Shown here in pieces: positions 7,004 through 14,619 of a stretch of 64,000 nt of DNA. The number at the start of each line of letters is the position of its first letter. The first letter of the stretch is position 1. This DNA comes from JBEBVQ01 sp964527735. GTDB taxonomy: Bacteria; Bacteroidota; Bacteroidia; Chitinophagales; Chitinophagaceae. The DNA is taken from the NCBI GenBank assembly GCA_964527735.1, contig CAZGPG010000017.1, positions 13,991 through 77,990 on the forward strand. The letters are read 5' to 3'. The notes under the pieces were generated by a model. The model did not search any database and was not told the origin of the DNA. It saw only the letters and a program-made list of their open reading frames with translations. Both the position numbers and the translations under genes were made by a program.

Positions 7004-8710
7004 ATGACTCTACGTTGTATCTGCCTGATCGTGGTTTTTAGCTGTATTGCTCAGGTTTACACGAAAGCACAGCCCTATTATAACCAGCTTCCGGGCTTCC
7101 TGAAGGCAAACGGTGTATGGATATTCGGAGAACAGGGGGGCATAAATCTGAATAAATATCCGCCTGAACCGGTGAATAGCAGTATATATTCAAATGAACA
7201 GTGTGCTTCGGTGGCGGATAGCGTAACGGGTGCTTTATTGTTTTATGCCGGTGGATTATCGAATACTCATTTTTCTTTGAGTGATACCGGTCGTTGCTGG
7301 AACCGGAATCATAACCTGATGCCTAATGGTTCCGGACTAAAAGGAGTGACCAGCAGTGGCACAACAGCACAAGGGTACTCCATTGTCCCAATGATTGACA
7401 GCCCCGGGAAATATTATCTCTTTTCACTCAATTACCAGGGTATAACCCCCGGTCTCTATTACTCCGTTGTGGATATGGCGCTGGATAATGGTTTGGGTGA
7501 TATTGATACCTCACGTAAAAATATTGTACTGGATCACGAGTCGCTCAGTGAAGCCATGGTTGCCGTGCCCGGGAATAATTGTGATGTCTGGCTGCTGGTG
7601 CATACGTTTAAAACGCCGATATTCAAAGCATACCGGATCCATGCGGGCGGTATTGATGCCCCCGTTATTTCGGAAGCCGGTCCGAGACTGGATACGTTAA
7701 GAGAGTCCGCTTTGTATAGCATGTGTAATATGGCAGTAAGTCCGGATCGGAAAAATATTTCCCTGGTTAACAATTACACTTCTATTTTCCCCGGGGGGCA
7801 ACATCTCACCACGCCACATACTTCCGGAGTTCATTTGTTTTTATTCGATCCATGGACGGGCAAAGTATCGGATCATATCCGGGTGCATGACAAAAGCATC
7901 GGGTACGGTACAGCCTTTTCACCGGATAACAGTAAGCTGTATGTCTGGATGCGGGATTTCGGCTGGAGTAGCTCAACGGATGGTGTAATACGACAGTTTG
8001 ATATCCGTGTAAAGGACTCCGCCACCATTGCTGCTTCTGCAACAGAGATCATAACACGCGATATCCGGACAACACTTGCATCCCTGCGTTTGTACCGTGA
8101 TACGATTTATGTATCTACCAATGCAAACACGCTCGACCGTATCAATGATCCCAACACTTCAGGTACAGCATGCGACTATCAGCCGGATGCCGTCACGATG
8201 AACACTGGTCAGCGATCCGTTGCCGGCCTGCCTTCGGAAGTGGTTTACCCCTATTACGGCAGTTATTATTTTTCGAATGATACTCAGGCGCTCATTACAA
8301 TCGGCGGACATCCGGCATTGGGCGCTCCGGCAGGTTTTGATCAATATACCTGGGACAACGGCAGTACAGACAGTGTAAGGGTGATTGACGCACCGGGTAC
8401 ATACTGGGTGATCAGCGAAGGGAAATGTCATAAACGTACCGATACATTCCATGTGCAGGAGCTTACAGATATTAACAGCATTACCGGTACAGGTACGCAG
8501 GTCAGTATCTATCCCAACCCTGCATCAACGGTATTGCATATGGATCGATCATTGCATATACGGGTTGTTTCTGCCAGTGGTGCTACCATGCTGCAAAGTC
8601 TTCCTGCTACGCAACTGGATATCAGCAGCCTGCCCGGGGGGCTGTATTGGATATTACTGATGGAGGAGGATGGCTCATTGGTGCAGGCAGGCAAATTCAT
8701 GAAAATATAG
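7004..8710 (+). CDS. Secreted T9SS type A protein with propeller-like N-terminal region
   Basis: A 568-residue exported protein with signal peptide MTLRCICLIVVFSCIAQVYTKA. The body has repeated strands such as DSVTGALLFYAGGLS, YSIVPMIDSPGKYYLFSLNY, CDVWLLVHTFKTPIFKAYRI, MAVSPDRKNISLVN and TAFSPDNSKLYVWMRDFG. These resemble the WD40-like propellers found at the N-terminus of many Bacteroidota gliding/CHU_C-type proteins. An Ig-like segment with YTWDNGSTDSVRVIDAPGTYW precedes the type A sorting domain (VSIYPNPASTVLHMDRS to GGLYWILLMEEDGS). No enzyme motif is seen. It probably forms an operon with the gene ending at 6977. The propeller assignment is by pattern only. Confidence 0.75.
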   Translation: MTLRCICLIVVFSCIAQVYTKAQPYYNQLPGFLKANGVWIFGEQGGINLNKYPPEPVNSSIYSNEQCASVADSVTGALLFYAGGLSNTHFSLSDTGRCWNRNHNLMPNGSGLKGVTSSGTTAQGYSIVPMIDSPGKYYLFSLNYQGITPGLYYSVVDMALDNGLGDIDTSRKNIVLDHESLSEAMVAVPGNNCDVWLLVHTFKTPIFKAYRIHAGGIDAPVISEAGPRLDTLRESALYSMCNMAVSPDRKNISLVNNYTSIFPGGQHLTTPHTSGVHLFLFDPWTGKVSDHIRVHDKSIGYGTAFSPDNSKLYVWMRDFGWSSSTDGVIRQFDIRVKDSATIAASATEIITRDIRTTLASLRLYRDTIYVSTNANTLDRINDPNTSGTACDYQPDAVTMNTGQRSVAGLPSEVVYPYYGSYYFSNDTQALITIGGHPALGAPAGFDQYTWDNGSTDSVRVIDAPGTYWVISEGKCHKRTDTFHVQELTDINSITGTGTQVSIYPNPASTVLHMDRSLHIRVVSASGATMLQSLPATQLDISSLPGGLYWILLMEEDGSLVQAGKFMKI

Positions 8711-8859
8711 GACCCCGGATATTTACAGGTCTTCCGGAAAGGTCAATCACTTTTACTGAAATGATTACCTGGGGTAGAAATACTGTTTTATCAGGAATGT
8801 TTATCTTAGTTCATTAAAGTTCAAATGTAGTCCGGTCTGTTCATCGTTATCCTTCGCTT

Positions 8860-9284
8860 ATGAAACTGTTTTTACTCCGCGCACTATCATTCCTGCTTCT
8901 TATTCCTGCTGTAACATATGCCCAGCCTACAGATATCCGTTGACGCACAGTGGACCGGACCGGGCATCATTCTTGATCCGAATAATTATAGTACTTATGT
9001 AGTATTGCCGGTGGGCAGCCGCGGTGTCTATACATTGAAGATGAAAGATAGTTATAGTGGTTGCGAGGGTTCCTGCGGGTAGCAAGATGCACCTCCGTTG
9101 TCCTGAACCGGGTATGGTACAGATCCGCGATCTCACCGGTAAAACCGTGCTGCAGCATCGGATGACTGCGGATAGTGAAACATTGGATATCCGGCAGCTG
9201 ACGCCGGGTGTGTATCTTGTATGCTTATCGGATGAGCAGGGGCGTACGTTGCCCCCCAGACGGTTGGTTAAAACCGCAGAGTAG
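8860..9284 (+). pseudogene. Decayed truncated paralogue of the 5913-6977 T9SS gene
   Basis: The stretch starts with ATG and a signal peptide almost identical to that of the 5913 gene (MKLFLLRALSFLLLIPAVTYAQPTDIR), then meets a TGA at 8941-8943. Downstream, two islands resemble the same parent: WTGPGIILDPNNYSTYVVLPVGSRG (parent WTGPGIIIDS...YAILPPGSRG), and a C-terminal type A sorting piece including IRDLTGKTVLQHRM and LTPGVYLVCLSDEQG, ending in the RLVKTAE stop. The parent regions between the islands are missing. The upstream bases ATCCTTCGCTT are also shared. This is a duplicated copy broken by at least two internal deletions and a premature stop. The open stretch at 9057-9284 might in principle be translated, but has no signal peptide. 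Confidence 0.75.
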
Positions 9285-9364
9285 TATTGGTTTTTGTATA
9301 GGACGTCATGTTCCGGTTTCCCAATTGAAATTTTTATATTGTACAAAACATCGGGTAACTCTCC

Positions 9365-9693
9365 ATGCGCTGTTTTCTTATTTTGTTTTTGTTGTGTTCT
9401 TTAAGGTCATATGCAGACACAGATAGCCTGCTCAACAAGTTTATTTTCTATAATAGTAACGATAAAGAGACAGGGCCGGAAGATTTTATCTGGTACAGGT
9501 TAGGTTGAAAGATTTAGAGAAAGAGAGCGACCGTTATCCATTTACAGGCTATTATCCCAGTGGGCAACTTTATGTATATGGCTTCTATTCTTCGCTGGAT
9601 TCTGGTGGAATTAAAGATGGCTTCTTTGTTTATTATGACTCGGCCACCGGTATGGTCAAAAGTGAAGGGTTTTTTCTTAGCCTTTTTGAATGA
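9365..9693 (+). pseudogene. Frameshifted remnant of a small secreted YwqK/MORN-like protein
   Basis: The ATG at 9365 opens a frame of 47 codons beginning with a good signal peptide (MRCFLILFLLCSLRSYAD) and ending at a TGA at 9506-9508. In the -1 frame, from about 9505, coding continues as FTGYYPSGQLYVYGFYSS and DGFFVYYDSATGMVKSEGFF to a stop at 9693. The alternating YYPSGQL / VYYDSATGMVKSEG pattern is like MORN/YwqK repeats, in which tandem copies are usual. One frameshift plus an abrupt end argue for a remnant. A sequencing error at the shift, or two real short genes, cannot be excluded. Confidence 0.5.
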
Positions 9694-9732
9694 ACGCCTA
9701 CAAGGCTACGCCTTTCCGACGTTCATTCAAAA
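9684..9732. repeat. 13-bp perfect inverted repeat
   Basis: TTTTGAATGAACG (9684-9696) and CGTTCATTCAAAA (9720-9732) are perfect inverse complements separated by 23 nt. The left arm overlaps the end of the YwqK-like remnant. It could be a terminator hairpin or the scar of a lost mobile element. Confidence 0.5.
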
Positions 9733-9824
9733 TCAACAGTTCAAATGGAATGACTTAATTTTAAACGTTACTAACTGAGGGAAGCTTTCAGAAGGGTGTA
9801 TTGTTTTTCCTGTAAAGTTTATGC

Positions 9825-10106
9825 TCACTTCCTGATACTGGATACGTATTGCTTCTTATGTCTGAGGAATGATTCAGTACGTGTAAGTGCATATCCACAG
9901 AAGTAGTTCACTTGCTGTTTTATGGACTTGCCATGTATCAGAGACGAGAGATTGCTGATCTGCAACCGATACACTCCCGGTGCAAGATGTAATACCGGTA
10001 TCAGATACACTCCTGAAGGTGAAGATGCGTGGGAACCGAAATAAGAATGAACCTTTCCACAGAGGTCTGTAATCTGAAAATATTGTGGCTGCCTAAGATT
10101 GTCTGT
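9825..10106 (-). pseudogene. Antisense remnant of a T9SS type A sorting domain
   Basis: On the minus strand an open stretch without a convincing start reads FQITDLCGKVHSYF, then PSGVYLIPVLHLAPGVYRLQIS and HGKSIKQQ. ITDLxGKV and LAPGVYRLQIS are the characteristic last two strands of type A sorting domains, and KSIKQ resembles their basic ends. The frame then runs on to a stop at 9825-9827 through unrelated text. The N-terminal body of the gene is absent: the frame is closed just upstream by TGA near 10107. I interpret it as a gene tail stranded by rearrangement. Confidence 0.45.
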
Positions 10107-10167
10107 TCATATCATTGCACTCCTGCAATTGCTGAAAGTAATCGACGTTATGAATGTGCAAGTAGTT

Positions 10168-10175
10168 TATCTTTA
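10168..10175 (+). promoter_or_regulatory. Possible -7 element for the HipA_2-like gene
   Basis: TATCTTTA is a near match to TAnnTTTG, 9 nt before the ATG at 10185, and would give a very short leader. Confidence 0.3.
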
Positions 10176-10184
10176 CACTTATTT

Positions 10185-10985
10185 ATGTCAGGCAATAATA
10201 TCCCTTCCATAAGACAAGTGACGGTAACCCGCTACGTCACCCCGCTACGGGAAGGCGGCTCATTGCCTGCTATTGCGGAGGCCGATGACGATTTTACCTA
10301 TGTCCTTAAATTCCGCGGAGCGGGGCAGGGCGCCAAAGCGCTGGTTGCCGAGCTGATCGGCGGGGAGATCGCGCGGATACTGGGCCTGAAAGTCCCGGAA
10401 ATCGTTTTTGCGACACTGGATGAAGCTTTCGGCCGTACGGAACCGGATGAGGAGATCCAGGATCTGCTGCGTGCCAGCACAGGCCTTAATCTGGGCCTGC
10501 ATTATTTGTCGGGCGCTTTTACGTTCGATCCTGCACTGAGTAAAACAGACCCGCATCTGGCATCGCAGATCGTGTGGCTGGATGCACTGCTCACCAATGT
10601 CGACCGTACTGCGAGAAATACCAATATGCTGCTCTGGAACCGGGAGCTCTGGCTGATCGACCACGGGGCGTCATTATATTTCCATCATGCCTGGGAGGGA
10701 TGGGAAGAGCAGGCACACCGTCCTTTTGTACAGATCAAAGATCATGTATTGCTGCCGCGCGCTTCGGAGTTGGATCAGGTGAATGACATGTTCCGCTCAT
10801 TGCTTACGGAGGAAAAGATCCGTTCGGTTGTGGCCTTACTCCCGGATGCCTGGCTGGATTGGGATCCGTCTTTCACCAGTCCTGATCAGTACCGGGATGT
10901 ATATACACGTTTCCTGTCGTCGCGGGTCGGCGCTTCTGAAATTTTCGTAAAAGCAGCACAACATGCACGGCAGGCACTTATATGA
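10185..10985 (+). CDS. HipA_2-like family kinase
   Basis: A 266-residue protein of the short HipA-like kinase family that usually pairs with DUF3037. HipA relatives are Ser/Thr kinases of the phosphatidylinositol-kinase-like fold; the toxin HipA phosphorylates a tRNA synthetase, but the target of this short family is not known to me. Visible features are YVLKFRGAGQGAKALVAELI near residue 45 (nucleotide-binding lysine region), the catalytic loop WLDALLTNVDRTARNTN near residue 130 with conserved D, R and N, and LWLIDHGASL with the metal-binding aspartate. I start at ATG 10185 (MSGNNIPSIRQVTV); longer in-frame starts from 10029 run through a repeat remnant. Its 3' end overlaps the DUF3037 gene by 23 nt, indicating translational coupling. 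Confidence 0.82.
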   Translation: MSGNNIPSIRQVTVTRYVTPLREGGSLPAIAEADDDFTYVLKFRGAGQGAKALVAELIGGEIARILGLKVPEIVFATLDEAFGRTEPDEEIQDLLRASTGLNLGLHYLSGAFTFDPALSKTDPHLASQIVWLDALLTNVDRTARNTNMLLWNRELWLIDHGASLYFHHAWEGWEEQAHRPFVQIKDHVLLPRASELDQVNDMFRSLLTEEKIRSVVALLPDAWLDWDPSFTSPDQYRDVYTRFLSSRVGASEIFVKAAQHARQALI

Positions 10986-11355
10986 GTACGCGGTGATCCG
11001 TGTTGTGCCGCGCGTGGAGCGCGGCGAGCGTCTGAATATAGGCGTTATTCTCTATTGCCGTGCACAGGATTTTCTCTCGGCTATCATTACGGTGGATGAA
11101 CAGCGGCTGAAAATATTTTCACCGGGTTTGGATATTCCGCAGGTGCGGGAAGCCGCCAAAACGCTTGAATGTATTTGTGCAGGGACAGCCGCGGGCAGCC
11201 CGATCTCCCGCCTTGATAAGGTTTCCCGTTTCCGCTGGCTCATTGCTCCGCGCAGCGCCGTTATACAGACTTCACGGGTTCACCCCGGGTTTTGTGAGGA
11301 TGCTGCCGTTACGCTGGAACGATTACACCGCGAGTTGGTTTTGCAGGATATATAA
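10963..11355 (+). CDS. DUF3037 family protein
   Basis: A 130-residue protein beginning LYEYAVIRVVPRVERGERLNIGVILYCR, the standard opening of DUF3037 proteins. No signal peptide or membrane segment is visible. It overlaps the HipA_2-like gene by 23 nt, and this kinase/DUF3037 pairing recurs in many bacteria. The function is unknown. By analogy with hipA-type loci it might be a partner or regulator of the kinase, but no DNA-binding motif like HipB can be seen, so I do not call it an antitoxin. About 260 bp of AT-rich sequence without a gene follows. Confidence 0.82.
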   Translation: MHGRHLYEYAVIRVVPRVERGERLNIGVILYCRAQDFLSAIITVDEQRLKIFSPGLDIPQVREAAKTLECICAGTAAGSPISRLDKVSRFRWLIAPRSAVIQTSRVHPGFCEDAAVTLERLHRELVLQDI

Positions 11356-11618
11356 GAAGCGTTTTTCTTATTACAAACAATTTAATATTGCGCAATTATT
11401 ATCTCCAGTGTTCCGTCAAAATACAGGAACAGCAACCGCTGTATAAATAAATACCGGTGTAGTGCATGCTATGTCTTTTTGTTATATTCGATCCTTATGG
11501 TAGTTGTGCAAGTAATTATATTTCAGCTAATTTATAAATTATAAAATAATTCTTTCTGTTCGATTTTTCTGTTTAATATTAACGTGTTATCAATTAATCT
11601 TAAACAAAAACTACGAGC

Positions 11619-13424
11619 ATGAAAAGAATCGTTTTATTATGGCTGATTGTCCAGCAGGCAGGCGTCAGCTTTGCGCAGTATTATCCTGTGGGCACCTCTT
11701 ATAACCAGGATTTTGATGGCCTCGCAAACGGTCTTCCGCCGGGGTGGTATGTTTATACTGCTGCAACAGATACCGGTCCCGGAAATGAAGACACGTTATT
11801 AGCCGGTACATTAACCTGGGGGCATTCAGGAGCGGGATTCAAGAATTTTGCTTCTGCCAATGGTCTGGCATCAGGAGCCTCTACGGCTGATCAGCACGGT
11901 GCGGGAGACCGTGCATTGGGCGTGCGGCAGACTACCGCCACAGGCTATAATCCCGGTGCCGCTTTTGTATTCCGTATGGCGCATACTACCGGGCTGAGCG
12001 ACTTCCGGCTTAGCTTCAACCTTCAGGCGCTTACCTCGTCCTCACACGTCATTGAATGGACAGTGGATTACGGGCTGGGCAATACGCCCTCTGTTTTTAC
12101 TGCCGTTGCAGCTACCGGTAATCTGACGACCGGCAACAGCACGGTCAGTAATAACACAGTGAGCGTGGACTTCGGGAGCGCATTGGATCACCATGCCGGG
12201 ATGGTATGGATACGTATCGTTAATCTGTCCCCTTCCGCCTTGGGAAGCGGCAGCCGTCCGTCAACGGCCATTGATGATTTTTCATTGAGCTGGACAGGTA
12301 CGGGCGCAGGCTCTGACCGTCCCGAAGTAATGAAGTTGTCGCCGGCAAATGGTGCGCAATACATATCGTTACAGACTGCTCCGGAGATTACGTTCAATCG
12401 TCAGGTGCAGAAAGGCATTTCCGGTAATTTATACATTACCGATGAAACGGCTGTCCGCTGTGATACTATTCCGGCAACAGATCCGCAGGTAGTGGTGAGC
12501 GGATATACCGTTTCCATAACAGGATATACCTGGGCTCCGGCTTCCGTTTATCATATCACTTTCGATTCGGCAGCCTTTGATACAGCCGGTTATAAAGCCT
12601 ATGGTATCTATGATACAAATGTATGGCGTTTTTCCACAGCGCCGGAGGTGCTGACCGTTACTTCCCTGCACGAAACCTTCGACGAGGCCTGTGCCAATAA
12701 TGAGTTGCCGCCGGGCTGGGCCCGGATCAGCAAGAAAGGTACGCAGCAATGGAGCTGCCATACGGCTTACGGGATCACTTCGTACCGCATTTCAGCCTAT
12801 TCCGGAGGAAAGTATCATGAAAATGAAGACTGGCTCATTACACCCCGTATCGATATGCAGGCGTCAGACCGGCAGTTGTGGTTTAAGCAGTATAAACGAC
12901 GTGCAGGCGCGGAGCCGGAAGTCTTGTTTTCAATAGATTATCCGGGCTACGGAGACCCGGACGACGCTTTCTGGACAGATTTGCAGATACCAATGGATGC
13001 TGCAGATACGATGGCCTGGGGGCTTTATACGGCAGACCTTTCATCCATACCGGCACAGCCGTTTTTTCTCGCATTCAAATATACAGCAACGGCAACCGCA
13101 GGTTACGAGATCCGGGTAGACAGTGTTGTTATTGCAACTTCACAGACGATGGTGTCAGATGTTGTAAGCAGTAGTGATGCATACATAACAGGCGGTGTTG
13201 CAGGTAAAGATTTGCACTTGTCTTTTGCGATGTACCACGCGGGCATGTGCAGGATCCGGATGTATGATGTGTCCGGTCGTTGCGTATATCAATGGGCTGC
13301 ATACACCGTTGCAGGCTTGCAGAAACATATCATAAGCCGGCAGGATTTTCCTGCTGGTTTGTATATGGTCCGTCTGGAACGGGGAAAAGGTAGCGGAACG
13401 GTTCTTAAAACGATCATTCGTTGA
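11619..13424 (+). CDS. Secreted T9SS protein with Ig-like and cleaved-adhesin/choice-of-anchor J-type domains
   Basis: A 601-residue exported protein. Signal peptide residues 1-19 (MKRIVLLWLIVQQAGVSFA). Residues about 25-220 form a jellyroll-like region beginning YNQDFDGLANGLPPGWY, seen in many T9SS substrates. About 225-340 is a bacterial Ig-like (Big_5-type) domain (KLSPANGAQYISLQTAPEITF). About 345-500 opens LHETFDEACANNELPPGWARIS with DWLITPRIDM, as in choice-of-anchor J/cleaved adhesin domains that bind carbohydrate or protein in other species. The C-terminal 75 residues are a type A sorting domain (RIRMYDVSGRCVYQW, FPAGLYMVRLE), although the usual YPNPA box is not evident. The ligand is unknown. 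Confidence 0.78.
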   Translation: MKRIVLLWLIVQQAGVSFAQYYPVGTSYNQDFDGLANGLPPGWYVYTAATDTGPGNEDTLLAGTLTWGHSGAGFKNFASANGLASGASTADQHGAGDRALGVRQTTATGYNPGAAFVFRMAHTTGLSDFRLSFNLQALTSSSHVIEWTVDYGLGNTPSVFTAVAATGNLTTGNSTVSNNTVSVDFGSALDHHAGMVWIRIVNLSPSALGSGSRPSTAIDDFSLSWTGTGAGSDRPEVMKLSPANGAQYISLQTAPEITFNRQVQKGISGNLYITDETAVRCDTIPATDPQVVVSGYTVSITGYTWAPASVYHITFDSAAFDTAGYKAYGIYDTNVWRFSTAPEVLTVTSLHETFDEACANNELPPGWARISKKGTQQWSCHTAYGITSYRISAYSGGKYHENEDWLITPRIDMQASDRQLWFKQYKRRAGAEPEVLFSIDYPGYGDPDDAFWTDLQIPMDAADTMAWGLYTADLSSIPAQPFFLAFKYTATATAGYEIRVDSVVIATSQTMVSDVVSSSDAYITGGVAGKDLHLSFAMYHAGMCRIRMYDVSGRCVYQWAAYTVAGLQKHIISRQDFPAGLYMVRLERGKGSGTVLKTIIR

Positions 13425-13473
13425 TGTAGAGACGTTGCATGTGTAGAGACGTTGCATGCAACGTCTCTACACA
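13425..13473. repeat. GTAGAGACG palindrome between convergent genes
   Basis: Positions 13440-13473 form a perfect 34-bp palindrome (17-bp arms, TGTGTAGAGACGTTGCA and its complement), preceded at 13425-13440 by a partial direct copy of one arm. It sits between the T9SS gene stop (13424) and the pfkA stop (13482), where it may serve as a bidirectional terminator. Similar units occur at 21391-21456 and 39380-39435. Confidence 0.75.
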
Positions 13474-13481
13474 TACAACGT

Positions 13482-14465
13482 CTACGCCGACAACACGTAT
13501 ATCATGTCTATCATATCCCGGCTTATGGTTGTATGCAGCTTGCTTACCTGTCCGAAAGGAGTGTAGGTGAGTTCGTTGTTTTTGATGCCAACCATAAGCT
13601 GGGTTTTGTTTTCCCTGAGTGCCATTACGGCTGCATAACCAAGCCTGCTGGCCAATACCCGGTCGTTGTGGGTAGGCGTGCCGCCCCTTTGAATATGCCC
13701 GAGTACACAAGTCCGGACATCCAGCGAGGGGAAGCGGGCTGTAATCAATTTGTAGAATTTATCTGCGTTGCCAAAGTCATCTCCTTCTGCAACGACAAGG
13801 ATGTTTACTGTTTTTTTTCTGCGTTTGTCGTAGGCAATGCGTGACAGCACACGATCCGTGTCCGTTGCCACTTCGGGTATGAGGATATCTTCTGCCCCGC
13901 AGGCAATGCCGCTGTTGAGGGCAATGTATCCGGCATCGCGCCCCATGACTTCGATTATGAAAAGCCGGTCGTGCGCTTCTGCCGTATCTCTTATTTTATC
14001 GATTGCTTCCACGGCGGTATTCACTGCCGTATCGAATCCGATAGTGGCGTCCGTGCCGGCCAGATCTTTATCGATCGTACCGGGCAGCCCTACGGCGGGG
14101 ATGGAGTAATGTTTGAAAAATTCGACAGCGCCCCGGAAGGTCCCGTCTCCGCCGATCAGCACCAGGGCTTCAATACCGTGCTCCTGCAGCCGGTCATAGG
14201 CTTTCTGCCGGCCTTTTTCTGTAGTGAAGTCTTTGCTGCGCGCAGTTTTCAGGATCGTACCTCCCCGTTGAATGATGTTGGACACGTCTGTTGTGTGCAT
14301 CCGGAAAATATCCCCTTCGATCATACCCTGGTATCCTCTGCGGATACCGTATACTTCCATCTCATGATAGATAGCCGTGCGGACTACCGCGCGTATGGCT
14401 GCGTTCATACCGGGGCTGTCTCCCCCTGAAGTCAGTACTCCTATTTTCCGGATCTTGGAATTCAT
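13482..14465 (-). CDS. pfkA: ATP-dependent 6-phosphofructokinase
   Basis: This enzyme phosphorylates fructose 6-phosphate to fructose 1,6-bisphosphate in glycolysis. The 327-residue length is standard for bacterial PfkA. Motifs are GVLTSGGDSPGMNAAIRAVV (ATP site), RGYQGMIEGD, IGGDGTFRGA (the glycine pattern of ATP- rather than PPi-dependent enzymes), GLPGTIDKDLAGTDATIGFDTA with the catalytic Asp, EVMGRDAGYIAL, and GHIQRGGTPTHNDRVLASRLG near the effector/substrate site. The TIDKD variant replaces the more common TIDND. The ATG at 14465 gives a clean N-terminus, MNSKIRKIGVLTSGG. It is convergent with the T9SS gene on its 3' side. SulP lies upstream on the same strand, 154 bp away. Confidence 0.97.
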   Translation of the reverse strand: MNSKIRKIGVLTSGGDSPGMNAAIRAVVRTAIYHEMEVYGIRRGYQGMIEGDIFRMHTTDVSNIIQRGGTILKTARSKDFTTEKGRQKAYDRLQEHGIEALVLIGGDGTFRGAVEFFKHYSIPAVGLPGTIDKDLAGTDATIGFDTAVNTAVEAIDKIRDTAEAHDRLFIIEVMGRDAGYIALNSGIACGAEDILIPEVATDTDRVLSRIAYDKRRKKTVNILVVAEGDDFGNADKFYKLITARFPSLDVRTCVLGHIQRGGTPTHNDRVLASRLGYAAVMALRENKTQLMVGIKNNELTYTPFGQVSKLHTTISRDMIDMIYVLSA

Positions 14466-14619
14466 CTAAGCGATTTTCACCTGAAAGCTATAAAAACTTT
14501 TCGAAGGAACCGTAAACTGGTATATGATCCATTTTATCAGCCAATTAGCTTAGCCACATTTTAAATGTCCCTTTCTTCGGGCAAAGCGCCGCCGGCATGG
14601 TATCCTTTAAAGGATATGA

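Noticed and set aside
9684..9732. Terminal inverted repeats of an insertion sequence
   Set aside because: The arms are only 13 bp, 23 nt apart, with no transposase or target-site duplication; a hairpin or scar is more likely.
10185..11355. Classical hipBA toxin-antitoxin locus
   Set aside because: The kinase is of the short HipA_2 type, and the neighbour is DUF3037, not an Xre-type HipB; no HTH is visible.
12188..12397. Open frames on the opposite strand of T9SS genes (for example 12188-12397 and 46782-47675)
   Set aside because: They lie wholly inside well-supported genes with clear domains, have no signal peptide or domain of their own, and arise from the repeated, GC-rich codons of the real genes.
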